From Zoroaster sp. YZ-2022 (lineage: Eukaryota; Echinodermata; Asteroidea; Forcipulatida; Zoroasteridae), in the NCBI GenBank assembly GCA_029582265.1, contig CM055828.1:12559777-12623776 (forward strand): a DNA stretch of 64,000 nucleotides, given 5' to 3'. Made by a program: the position numbers and the translations under genes. Below the pieces are notes generated by a model. It ran no database searches. It saw nothing but the letters and a program-made list of their open reading frames with translations, and had not been told where the DNA came from. Of this stretch, positions 1 to 8,909 are shown in pieces; the stretch's first letter is position 1; each line of letters starts with the position of its first letter.

Positions 1-311
1 GCAATTGGTATTAGGCTGATACCTCGATAATTAGTTGCCACTGACAGGTTTCCTTTCTTAGGAAGGGGAACTATTCCACTCTTACGGAACATATCAGGTT
101 TGATAAAGTTGTTGAATATATGGTTGCATAGTTCTAAAAGTGTCGATTTGAATAAGTCCAGCTTCCAGACCTCTGGAGGAATTCCATCAAGCCCTCCTGC
201 TTTCCCACATTTGAGATTCTTGAGAATTTCATCCAATTCTGGCATTGTGACGTCCTCCATGCTGATGTCAAGGTCTTGCTCGGATATGTTTTCTATTGTT
301 TGCTCGGTTGA
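1..311 (-). pseudogene. LINE reverse transcriptase fragment (5' part of RT)
   Basis: One minus-strand frame is open from about 311 to the left edge. It reads like the fingers region of a non-LTR retrotransposon reverse transcriptase: KAGGLDGIPPEVWK, then IVPLPKKGNLS, then TNYRGISL. These are conserved RT blocks upstream of the catalytic YADD, which would lie beyond position 1. The element runs off the window. Its other edge abuts the truncated Polinton gene near 312, so the LINE (or a deletion) removed the start of that gene. The clade is not assigned; the NYRGISL wording is common in RTE-like LINEs. Confidence 0.8.
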
Positions 312-901
312 TGGAACAGGGAGCTCAAACGCAAGTAAAAACCTCATTTTTAGCAGCCGGTACCGGTTTAGACGCGAAAAGAGAATTTATAAATATAGTG
401 GACGCTTTGATCGATTCTCCCGTAGATTTAGAAAAATCTATTCAACAATATCAAGATGTTTTAAAATACGCTCGATCGCAATTAAATTTTGTTATCGGAG
501 AAAATGTATATCTCATGCCAAGCGACATGAATTTACGAATAGGTACGTACGTGGGATACAACAATAATGTTTTGATCGCGACTAGTAAATTATCTCTCGG
601 TTTAAATCTAAACACAAATTCAACGACCGTTCCTCCACCGCCGCAAGGTTTAGAAGCGGTAGCGCATTCACCGTCAACAACAACTACTAGTTTAGATGAT
701 ATACAGCCAGACGTCATCGCTCACCAGGCTCACGCTGACAAAGCTGTGCAAGCTGACAGCTCTGCTGAGCAAGCTGCGCAAGCCGAGCAAGCGTTGGAGC
801 AAGAAGATTTAAAAACCCTCGACTCGCTCCCTACAATAACCCAAGACTCTTTAGAAGAATCAAGTACAACCGCAACGCACCAAGAAGAAAAAATGCTCTA
901 A
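312..901 (+). CDS. Polinton conserved hypothetical protein, N-terminally truncated
   Basis: The open frame runs from GAQTQVKTSFLAAGTGLDAK to the stop at 901. Its relative in copy B (29,791-30,395) begins further upstream, so the first residues here (from 296) come from the flanking LINE side. By eye about three quarters of 79 aligned residues agree between the copies through KREF, YARSQLNFVIGE and PSDMN. After residue 110 comes a low-complexity tail: proline patches, then an Ala/Gln/Glu-rich helix with many AEQA and HA repeats. No catalytic motif or membrane segment is visible. The function is unknown; the setting suggests a virion or accessory protein. Confidence 0.6.
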
Positions 902-987
902 TCTTTGGTTTTGCAATTTTAACTGGACTCGGCGTTATGATTTACGAATTGTTAAGCTAGGCTTTACGCTAGCGTTAGCCGCTAAGG

Positions 988-2429
988 CTAGAGTTTTTTC
1001 TGTACATAAGTTATAATTAAAACTCCAACCCCGGTTAAAGCTAGCCACAAATGTTCCGCCGTCCACGTGACCACGTTAGAAGCTGTTTTAAATAACCAAC
1101 TTACTATCGATCCGATAATAGCTGGTAAAGCGGTTAAAGCTTGTTTTCCGAGTTTCGCTAATACACTCGCTAGATTTTTTAATGTTTTTTGTATCCACTC
1201 TTTTACACCTCCACTCGGTTCTGGCGTTGGTGGCGCGGGTTTCGGAGGCGAGCGTTCTGGAGGTGTATGTTTAGGAGGCGCGGGTTTGGGTGGCGCGGGT
1301 TTTGGCGGTATAGGTTTGGGTGGCGCGGGTTTTGGCGGTATAGGTTTGGGTGGCGCGGGTTTTGGCGCTGGCGTGGGTTTAGGTAAAACCGAACTTACTA
1401 CAAGGGCGATTGTTTCACCGATTACAGTGAATAGTAAACCGATAACACCGAATAACAAACCAAGCGAAATACCTTGTTCTCTAAATAAAGTTTCAAATTT
1501 TTCTTTAGTCGTAACATCTCTTTCTATCATTTTTCCATTGTTTCATCAATTCTATTAATTTGACTACGAAGAACGCGATCATGCGCATCTATTTGCTTCG
1601 ACAAAACTTGTTTGTCATCTTTTAGTTTTGCAATTCTCGACGATACTTTTCATCAACATTGAGTCCTCTTCCTTCAGCGTCACTAATTATTTCTTCCATA
1701 TCAGAGATTCTTTGGTTTATTGCTTTTAATTTAGTTAAAAGGAATAATTGTTCACCTCGAATTGTAGTCATAATGTCATTGAGCGCTACTACTTCCTGCC
1801 ATGGAATGTTTAATTCCGTTTGAGTATCTTGATCTCTTGAAAGAGTCATAGTTGCCATTTCAATAGCTTCTGCTACTCGTTGCTTCGGTAAAGATGGTAA
1901 CCTTCTACCACGACCTAAAATGACTGGGGTTGTTAGATTGGAATCTAACGCCGATACAGTCGTTGTTTTATCATCAGTTAATGGTCTTTTTGCTTCGTTT
2001 ATAACATTTATTATAGCTTGTTTACTTTTATCAAATATTTCTAAATCATTTAAAGTTAAACCTTTTATACCGCTTAATTTTAAAAATCCACCCGATTTTA
2101 AATTAGTTAATCGTATTTCTGTATTACCTTCTTTTTTTTTAAAGTAAACCCACGTTCTTATTCTTATCAAATTTATAGATAAAGTTATTATAGTCTTTCA
2201 TAACGGGTTCATACCCTATACTTTTATAGAAATCATCGACTATATCTTTACGTAATCTATTTTCTTGAGATAAAGTTGGTGTACTAAAAGACGTTTCTTC
2301 CTCTAGCGGTAGAGCTTGTTCGGTCAATTGAATATTATCGTTGTTGTTTGCGATATCATCTTCAATATATTCATCTTCGAAATTAAAAGCCGGATCCATC
2401 GGTATAAGTTCATTTCTTCCTTGCGCCAT
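988..2429 (-). pseudogene. Polinton coiled-coil and membrane protein, broken by about three frameshifts
   Basis: Read leftward, the likely start is the Met at 2,429 (MAQGRNELIP), leading into an acidic region. The frame shifts near 2,165 into a stretch with RTWVYFKKKEGNTEIRLTN and a helical, coiled-coil-like segment. It shifts again near 1,630 (KQIDAHDRVLRSQINRIDE) and near 1,535 into TLFREQGISLG. A hydrophobic helix follows, then a proline-rich tract of repeated PKPAPPKPIPP units (about 1,230-1,390), then VKEWIQKTLKNLASVLAKLG and C-terminal hydrophobic segments. The copy B relative at 30,448-31,180 shares the FREQG, DWIQKTLKNL and final hydrophobic parts but lacks the proline tract. It could instead be two adjacent genes. 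The function is unknown. Confidence 0.55.
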
Positions 2430-2436
2430 TTTACAA

Positions 2437-2523
2437 TTACTTTTTAATAAATAAAAAATTTGTTCCGGAAAAGGCAAACGCGTTTACTACCGCACCTCCA
2501 ATCATCATCGCTATAGACACCAT
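2437..2523 (-). CDS. Possible 28-residue hydrophobic peptide
   Basis: A short minus-strand frame starts MVSIAMMIGGAVVNAFAFSG and stops eight bases upstream of the Met of the next gene. It is mostly hydrophobic and could be a single membrane helix. It lies in the divergent gap between that gene and the capsid gene. Short membrane peptides occur in Polinton-like elements, but there is no second copy here to compare, so this may be chance. Confidence 0.3.
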   Translation of the reverse strand: MVSIAMMIGGAVVNAFAFSGTNFLFIKK

Positions 2524-2572
2524 TTTACTTTTTATTTATAAAAAAAATATTGTATTTTACAAACTATAAAAT

Positions 2573-3844
2573 ATGATTAATGCATACGGAGATGTACTCG
2601 ATCCATACAGAAGATTAAGAGAACCTTTGGGATTAAAAGGATTTCGTCAAAAAGTCGTCATTACAAACAATCCGAGCGTCATTACCGAAAATCAATTGTT
2701 GACGGTTCGTTTTCCAAATTTAGGAAGAAATTACGTCATCGTTCCGGGAACGGTTAGATTAGCCTTCAACATTGCTCTAGAGTCGGATGATGATACGAGA
2801 ACGATGGTACATAACATAGGTAGAGCCATCGTAAAAAATATAACCATTAAAATGGAAGGAAATGAAGTATTTTCTTTAGACGATGCGGATGTGTTCAATT
2901 GTTATAAAGACGAATGGTTAACGAAAGACCAACGCGAAAATCTAGCGTATCAAGGCATCGAAGATGCTAACGTGACTAAATTGCGAGTAGGCGCTAACGA
3001 CGCGGTTCCCGCAGGTAACGGAGGAAAAGATAAAGCTATCGCGGATACATTTAAAAATAGATATCACATTCCGCTCGATTTTGAATTACTCACCGATCAT
3101 CAACCCTACTACCAATCGGGGATCGGAGATCGATTGAGTTACGAACTCGTGTTTAATAAAATTTTTAACGTGATTAAAAGCACCGACGATAATGCGAGAT
3201 ATATCATAAGTGGGATTTCTTTAGAATACGAAATCGTTCATTTGCCGGTTCTCGCGCAAACGATAAAGCAACAATATAGCGACAAGGTGGTGATATTGTT
3301 TGATCGCGTTCTAAGACAAAGCGTGACCCCATTAAACAAACGCGCTACAACGTGGAATATAAATTTAAATACGCCCGCAAAAAGTATGAAAGGATTATTG
3401 TTTTTATTCAAAGAGCCGGATGTAAAAGAAACCAACAAGTTTTATAATCCAAAAATCGATAAAGTTTCAATTACGATCGAAGGCGTTCCTAATCAACTTT
3501 ACGCGCAGGGAATGAAAAGGTATCAACATTGGGAAGAAATTCAACAATATTTGGGAGATTCGAATAAAGAACACGCCATGCGTGTCGTTAAAGCTTTAAA
3601 TTTATCCAACGTTAAACAAGCCGATTATTTACTCGATAGATACGGTTTATTTTTAGATATGAGAACTAGCCACGACTATAAAATACACGGAAGTGGAAGA
3701 CAAGTACAAAACTTATCTGAAGGAATTACCATTCAAATGGATAAAAAAGCAGAAGCTCCGGGTGAATTATACATGTACACTTTTATTATTATGGATGCGC
3801 AACTCAATATAAAAGGTGGACGTTTTAGTTCCGTCGTTTATTAA
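2573..3844 (+). CDS. Candidate Polinton major capsid protein (double jelly roll)
   Basis: This is an uninterrupted 423-codon frame, starting MINAYGDVLDPYRRLREPLG and ending at the TAA at 3,842. Beta-rich stretches alternate with loops throughout. Recognisable blocks are VVITNNPSVITENQLL, FPNLGRNYVIVPGTVRL, KMEGNEVFSLDDADVF, NRYHIPLDFELL and ALGD-like GIGDRLSYELVF. I recognise these from a family of invertebrate Polinton capsid-like proteins, although it is shorter than many described Polinton capsids. The position, 26 bases before the packaging ATPase, is where a capsid gene is expected. It is the only large gene of copy A with no break. The start fits because AT-rich non-coding sequence precedes it. 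The capsid role is inferred from family resemblance and context. Confidence 0.65.
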   Translation: MINAYGDVLDPYRRLREPLGLKGFRQKVVITNNPSVITENQLLTVRFPNLGRNYVIVPGTVRLAFNIALESDDDTRTMVHNIGRAIVKNITIKMEGNEVFSLDDADVFNCYKDEWLTKDQRENLAYQGIEDANVTKLRVGANDAVPAGNGGKDKAIADTFKNRYHIPLDFELLTDHQPYYQSGIGDRLSYELVFNKIFNVIKSTDDNARYIISGISLEYEIVHLPVLAQTIKQQYSDKVVILFDRVLRQSVTPLNKRATTWNINLNTPAKSMKGLLFLFKEPDVKETNKFYNPKIDKVSITIEGVPNQLYAQGMKRYQHWEEIQQYLGDSNKEHAMRVVKALNLSNVKQADYLLDRYGLFLDMRTSHDYKIHGSGRQVQNLSEGITIQMDKKAEAPGELYMYTFIIMDAQLNIKGGRFSSVVY

Positions 3845-3869
3845 TCATCTTGACTAATATTAAAAACAA

Positions 3870-4457
3870 ATGTTGCCGAAATATCCACACGTTGCGTTAA
3901 TTTGCGGACAAACCGGATGTGGAAAAACAGAATTTATTTTAAATTTGATGGAAAATGAATATTTAAAACATTTCGAAATGATAGTTATATTATGTCCCAT
4001 CGAGTGCTCGTTGACGATTTAAACGATATTTCATTAAATCAAGCTTTACAAATTTATAGCGATGTATACGAAGGAGATGAAACGTTGTTTATCATCGACG
4101 ACTGTAGCGCAAATAAAGGATTGCGATATAAAAAAAAATTTGAAAGAGCAGCAGCAGCACGAGCTATCGCTATTAGCTTTCAGCGGCCGACACAAGCATC
4201 ACAGCTGTTGGCTCATTTCACAAAAATATAATAGCGTATTAAAAGATTTTAGAGAGCAACTCAAATGGGTGTGTTTATTTTATTGTAAAGATAGAGACTC
4301 GTTTGAAGATTGTCTTCGAGAAAATGATGTCATACCGACGAAAGAGTTAAGAATGGAAATTCATGAAAATTTAAAACGAGTTAAACATCGCAAAAAAAAA
4401 CGGATCAACCTACCGATTATGAAATACGTGACTAGGTTACTTGTAGGTTACTTGTAG
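3870..4457 (+). pseudogene. Polinton packaging ATPase (FtsK/HerA type), frameshifted
   Basis: The Met at 3,870 starts MLPKYPHVALICGQTGCGKT, a clear Walker A P-loop at residues 13-20. That frame stops at about 4,022. The reading moves to the frame holding GDETLFIIDDCSANK (Walker B, hydrophobics then DD) near 4,074-4,120. A GCA-rich run at 4,147-4,165 seems expanded, and a further shift leads to DFREQLKWVCLFYCKDRDSF and a basic end at about 4,430. In Polintons this enzyme pumps DNA into the capsid. With at least two shifts the copy cannot make a full ATPase. Its last codons run into the minisatellite. Confidence 0.75.
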
Positions 4458-4950
4458 GTTACTTACAGGTTACTTGTAGGTTACTTACAGCTTACTCGTA
4501 GGTTACTCGTAGGTTACTTGTAGGTTACTTACAGGTTACTCATAGGTTACTCGTAGGTTACTTGTAGGTTACTTGCAGGTTACTTACAGGTTACTTGTAG
4601 GTTACTTGCAGGTTACTTGCAGGTTACTTGTAGGTTACTCGTAGGTTACTTGTAGGTTACTTGTAGGTTACTTGTAGGTTACTTGTAGGTTACTTGTAGG
4701 TTACTCGTAGGTTACTCGTAGGTTACTTGTAGGTTACTTGTAGGTTACTTGTAGGTTACTTGTAGGTTACTTGTAGGTTACTTGCAGGTTACTTACAGGT
4801 TACTTGTAGGTTACTTGCAGGTTACTTGCAGGTTACTTGTAGGTTACTCGTAGGTTACTTGTAGGTTACTTGTAGGTTACTTGTAGGTTACTTGTAGGTT
4901 ACTTGTAGGTTACTTGTAGGTTACTTGTAGGTTACTTGTAGGTTACTTGT
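4433..4950. repeat. 11-bp minisatellite (TAGGTTACTTG)n
   Basis: About 47 tandem copies of an 11-base unit, with frequent one-base variants (TTACTCG, TTACAGG, TTACTTGCAGG), run directly on from the ATPase gene and end in a T-rich stretch. Longer blocks of variant order recur, for example around 4,560-4,650 and 4,780-4,870, so it has also grown by larger duplications. It fills the gap between the ATPase and the gene at 5,001. Confidence 0.95.
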
Positions 4951-5000
4951 TTTTGTTTTTTTTGTTTTTTTACTAATTATTTTATAAATACTTACAATAA

Positions 5001-5641
5001 ATGGAAGACATTCATAAACTATTAAACGAAGAGAGCTTAAATAATCAGCCGTCATTGATGTTGCCGCCATCTTTAGACGGCTCTGCTGAGCAAGCAATCT
5101 TGCTTAAGCAAAAGCAAAAAGATCGACAGCTTCTTGCTGTCGTAGCAGGAGGAAATTCCAAAAAATATTTAGGTAAAGAGTATTCAGTTAGTAGCATCGA
5201 AGCTTTATCTAGAGAAGAACTAGATGTATTACACATGCAATACGAAGCTAAATTAGGACATGAAATAACACATTCTTTAGGTAGTGCCATTATAAAATTA
5301 TACGTTAAATTGGTATGTCATAATTTAACGCCCGTTAAATTATTTGGACGTAGTTTTAAAATTGGTGACGAAGATAAATTTATTTCAGATTTAGAGAGAG
5401 ATCCATTCATTTTACCCACGTCACTCTTTCCCCCATATTATGCAAATTATACTACGAGTACGGTGAGTACTTGGCGCCGATTGCTCTGGTATTAATTACA
5501 TCAAAAAAAATTGAAGAAGAAGAATCTTGTATAGATAATGAAAGCGATGGAGCCAGAGCAGAATGTAGAACAAACGAGCAACGATTCACCGCGTCAGAGT
5601 CAAGCGAGCGTGCCGTTGAAGGTAACGAAAACACCGACTAA
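5001..5641 (+). pseudogene. Polinton conserved hypothetical protein with one frameshift
   Basis: The frame begins MEDIHKLLNEESLNNQPSLM and includes AVVAGGNSKKYLGKEYSVSS and EELDVLHMQYEAKLG, then a stretch ending near 5,455 where it drifts out of frame. The neighbouring frame continues with EYGEYLAPIALVLITSKK and an acidic tail to the TAA at 5,639. I infer one original gene of about 210 codons with a single indel near 5,450. The last part is hydrophobic enough to touch a membrane. The end overlaps the start of the next gene (5,538) in another frame, typical compact viral packing. The function is unknown. Confidence 0.55.
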
Positions 5642-6022
5642 AAAAAAAAAAAATACAAACAGAGTCGCGGCTGGAAAAGACTCGCGGAACTTAATAAAAA
5701 GAAAAAACAAGAATTAAAAAAAGGTGCGCTTCGCGGCTCAAGCGCTACCAAAACTCGTCGTACAGCTACGCTCGCGCCAAAAGGTGTTATAGTAAAAAAT
5801 GACGTAGAAAGCGACGGAATAAACTACTATTACCTCGCTTTTGGACTCGCAGCCGTTGTAGGTTTTGTTTATTTCATTAACCAAAACTCTAACTCAGTTT
5901 CACAGCCGTCAACAAGTGCTGTAGCTCCAGCTACAGCACCTCCACCGTCAGTTTTAAATAATGATAAACAGTTAGCGCCGATTATAGATAAAAAAGAAAT
6001 TGATCCATTCAAAATGCAATAA
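5538..6022 (+). pseudogene. Polinton single-pass membrane protein, frameshift in an A run
   Basis: The Met at 5,538 starts MKAMEPEQNVEQTSN, a polar Ser/Gln-rich N-terminus, then a lysine run. The gene contains 14 consecutive A at 5,641-5,654, and the frame changes across it. The second frame gives SRGWKRLAELNKKKKQEL, a basic stretch, and then the clear membrane helix YYYLAFGLAAVVGFVYFIN near 5,828-5,884. A Pro/Ala/Ser-rich tail ends at the TAA at 6,020. The A run makes either a mutation or slippage plausible. The role is unknown; it fits a virion membrane or entry-stage accessory protein, but that is only inferred from topology. Confidence 0.5.
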
Positions 6023-6056
6023 ATTTAAAAATTATTATATATTCTATAGATAAAAT

Positions 6057-6311
6057 ATGTCTTCAATGATAGATACGACTGTAATCGTTAATTCAGTTTA
6101 TCACGGAGCAGTTTTAACGGCGATGACCGTTTTATATAGCATGCTAAGTAAAAAACTATTTAAAATAAATCCAGCTGATTTAGATAAGTTGGATGTTATA
6201 AATGGTTTAAAACTATCAACGACGGTTGGGTTGGCGCTAATGTCTCAAACGTGGTTAGTTAGTAAAAATATTTTACCTGCAAAGATTTCACCTATGAAAT
6301 CTGATGAATAA
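6057..6311 (+). CDS. Small Polinton membrane protein (84 residues)
   Basis: An intact frame starts MSSMIDTTVIVNSVYHGAVL, with one hydrophobic helix near residues 15-30 and a second (STTVGLALMSQTWLV) near 55-70. It lies between the previous membrane protein and the integrase with only 21 bases to the next Met, so it belongs to the same gene block. No named family is recognised. The start is supported by the AT-rich leader and the lack of an upstream in-frame Met. Confidence 0.5.
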   Translation: MSSMIDTTVIVNSVYHGAVLTAMTVLYSMLSKKLFKINPADLDKLDVINGLKLSTTVGLALMSQTWLVSKNILPAKISPMKSDE

Positions 6312-6332
6312 AATATATTTATAAATAATAAA

Positions 6333-7339
6333 ATGGATAAACAAATAAAACTAAAATTACAAAACGCGTATTATAATCCAAAAGGATACTGGAAAGGTCT
6401 CGGAGCGATCGATAAATTAGCTCAAGAAACAAAAGTAAATAAAAAAGTAGTTTCACGGTGGATAAAAAAGCAAGCGCTGTGGCAAATTTATTTACCATAT
6501 CCTAAATATATTCCTAGACCGACCAGTTCAAATTCAACGTTACAAAAACCAAAAAAGGTTCATCAAGCGGATTTATTGTTTCTTCCGCACGATACGATCG
6601 GAAGGGGTAAAACTAAAAAGACGTACAAGTACGCGTTAACCGTTGTAGATTAAGCCAGCAGATATAAAGAAGCGGAACCGTTAACCGATAAAACCACCGC
6701 TCAAGTCGTTCTAGCGTTTGAAAAAAATTATACACGTTCGCCGTTAACTTGGCCAAAAATTTTAAAAGTCGATCCTGGAAAAGAATTTATGTCGAGCGTC
6801 GGTGTATTAATGAGTAAACACGATGTAAAAATCCAAAGAAGCGAAGCTGGGAATCATAGAGCTCAGGGTATAGTAGAGCGATTTAATAGAACTTTGGGCG
6901 AAAGAATATTTTCTCATCAATACGCGCAAGACGGATGAGAGAAATAGAGAATGGGTTAAAAGATTACCCGCGGTTGTAAAAGCATTAAACAACGAAACAA
7001 CTCGACTCATCAATTTAAAACTTAAAGATGGCGATTAAATTACCCCTCGTTGAACAAAATCCTGCCTCACCAGTTGTAAGCGGTGATAAAAAGAAAGAAA
7101 AAAGAAACCCAACTAGTAGTTTAGTTCGATATTTATACGCACCCGGTGAAGCAGAAAAAGATACGAGACGGCGTGCGACCGATCCTATATGGAGTATAAA
7201 AAATTTTAAATTAGCTAAAACGATGAAAGCTCCGAATCAGCCCATCTTGTATTATTTAGAAGGAGGCCCCGCTCGTAGTTTTGTAAGAGAAGAATTACAA
7301 ATTATTCCTCGAGATACAGAAAATCCACCAATTTTATAA
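6333..7339 (+). pseudogene. Polinton retroviral-like integrase, broken
   Basis: The N-terminal part (MDKQIKLKLQNAYYNPKGYW) contains a helix-turn-helix-like stretch, LAQETKVNKKVVSRWIKKQA. The DDE core follows: QADLLFLPHD holds the first Asp, VDPGKEFMS the second, and RAQGIVERFNRTLGE the Glu. A TAA at 6,651-6,653 interrupts just after the first Asp block. A shift occurs near 6,935 and another near 7,025. The last frame (7,028-7,339) carries the SH3-like C-terminal domain with DPIWSIKNFKLAKT. Integrase inserts the element into host DNA. Its 3' end faces the polymerase gene tail to tail. Three breaks mean no activity from this copy. Confidence 0.8.
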
Positions 7340-8909
7340 TGACCGTAAGAGTACGTATGTATTCCATCCTCTAAAATATATATCTTTGTGTCTAAAGGAG
7401 ATAGTGATATTTTATTTACTCGCGTTGTATATAATCTATGTTTTCCATTTCTAATAAAATTCATCTTGTGATTTAATGGTTTTAAATCACATAAAACTTG
7501 TTTATAGTTTTCGTGTTTAATTTTCTTTTTTAAAACTTGTCTTTTAACGCCTTTAGCTTTTTTTATTTCTTCTTCTTTCGATAAAAGTATAGAGTACATT
7601 TTTGGTCTTAAACCAACAATTTCAGAGATTAGAGTTCCCGCAGTCTCGTCTTTCATTTTACCAATCACTTTTTTATTTTCTTCAGAAAATAGAAAATGAT
7701 CTTTGTAATCATTAAAGTCGTATAAATCTTTAGCTTTTTTCATCTCTTTATAAACCTCTCTCGATTCAATCTCAAGAGTCAAACTGGTTAAGTCGTCGGC
7801 TGGAACAAGCTTTATCTCGTTACCGTATTTCTTTTTTAAATGATTGTAATAAAAATTACATAATTCTTAATTTTTTTCTTCATCTTTAAAAACCTCATTC
7901 GTTTCAATCTTAAGATGCGCTTGCTCGTCGGAGTAATGTAATTTTACCTCGCTACCGTATTTCTTTTTATTATAATCTTTATAATTACTAAAATCGTATA
8001 AATGCTTGTCTTTTTCCATATCTTTATAAACATCTTCCGTTTGAATCTCGAGTAACAAGCTATCCGTATCCGTGTAAAGTAAATTACACCTCGAGTCGTA
8101 TTTCTTTTTTAAATGATTGTAATAAAAATCATACATTAAATGTTTAGATAAATCCAGTATGCTCATTCCAACGTATACTGGGCGGTTGAGTACTAGTTTT
8201 ATTTTATGCATGTGAATCGCCGCTAAATAGTTATCAAAAATCCTAACCTCAGCAAAATTTGGTTTCGCGATTAATGTACGAATTTGATTTTCTGCTTTTT
8301 CATCGTTTAATGGCTTCAAATTCACGTTAACGCGATTTCGTACATTTTCCATCGTTTTTCCAAAAACTGAATTATTCATAAGTTTGTATGAATCTTTTTC
8401 AAAATCTGACGTTGCGTTTTTTCTGAGTTGGGTGTTTAAATCAATGTATGATTTCATCCATGGCGATTCATCAAATTCTAAAACGCGATGAATTTTAGTT
8501 AGTTTCATACCGAGTTGTAAATACAATTGTAAATTACGATAATGAAGCACGTAGTTGCATTTATCGTATAAATTTGGAACTAATTTTTCAACGTTTGGAG
8601 CGGGTTTGTTGTTTAATAGCTCGAGTTGATATCCACTCATCCATTCTTTCGGTACCCTCAACGTCTCTGGCGCGAGTGGATATGTATCGTGAGAATCGTG
8701 TAATTCTTTAGGGTATTCTAAATCAACTTCTAAAATGCATCCTTTTCCACGTATTAATCCTTTATCCAAGAGTCTGTCAACTCGGTTTTTAGTCATCCAT
8801 TTAAAATTACCCGTTGGTAAAGGTTTACTCATCGCGTAGCCGTACAAATTATTCGCGTCTAAATATTGTATAAAAGTCGTTGGTTTTGTTTTATCGTAAT
8901 CGGGTATAT
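7340..8909 (-). pseudogene. Polinton DNA polymerase B, C-terminal (palm) part
   Basis: Read leftward from the piggyBac insertion, the frame has the motif A block DANNLYGYAM near 8,858-8,829 and the Kx3NSxYG-type block LMNNSVFGKTMENVRNR near 8,350. Motif C is LLYTDTDSLLLE near 8,080. This order is that of a protein-primed family B polymerase palm. A TAA at 7,868-7,870 interrupts the frame; the same frame then continues to SEENKKVIGKMKDE and EIVGLRPKMYS and reaches YGHYKI near 7,345. The expected stop there is missing, so translation would read into the antisense of integrase to 7,252. The motif C area is tandemly triplicated (see repeat). Confidence 0.8.
7690..8135 (-). repeat. Tandem triplication around polymerase motif C
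   Basis: Three in-frame segments resemble each other. The first (about 8,135-7,975) runs FYYNHLKKKYDS to LYDFSNYKDY and holds the only YTDTDS. The second (about 7,972-7,870) starts KKKYGSEVKLHYSDEQAH. The third (about 7,855-7,695) starts FYYNHLKKKYGNEIKL and runs to LYDFNDYKDH. At DNA level about 30 bases around 8,105-8,135 and 7,830-7,860 are the same. The later copies have lost the catalytic Asp pair. Confidence 0.7.

Noticed and set aside
4433..4950. Possible CRISPR array
   Set aside because: The 11-base units are contiguous with no unique spacers, and the genome is eukaryotic. The same reasoning removes the arrays at 43,997 and 18,340.
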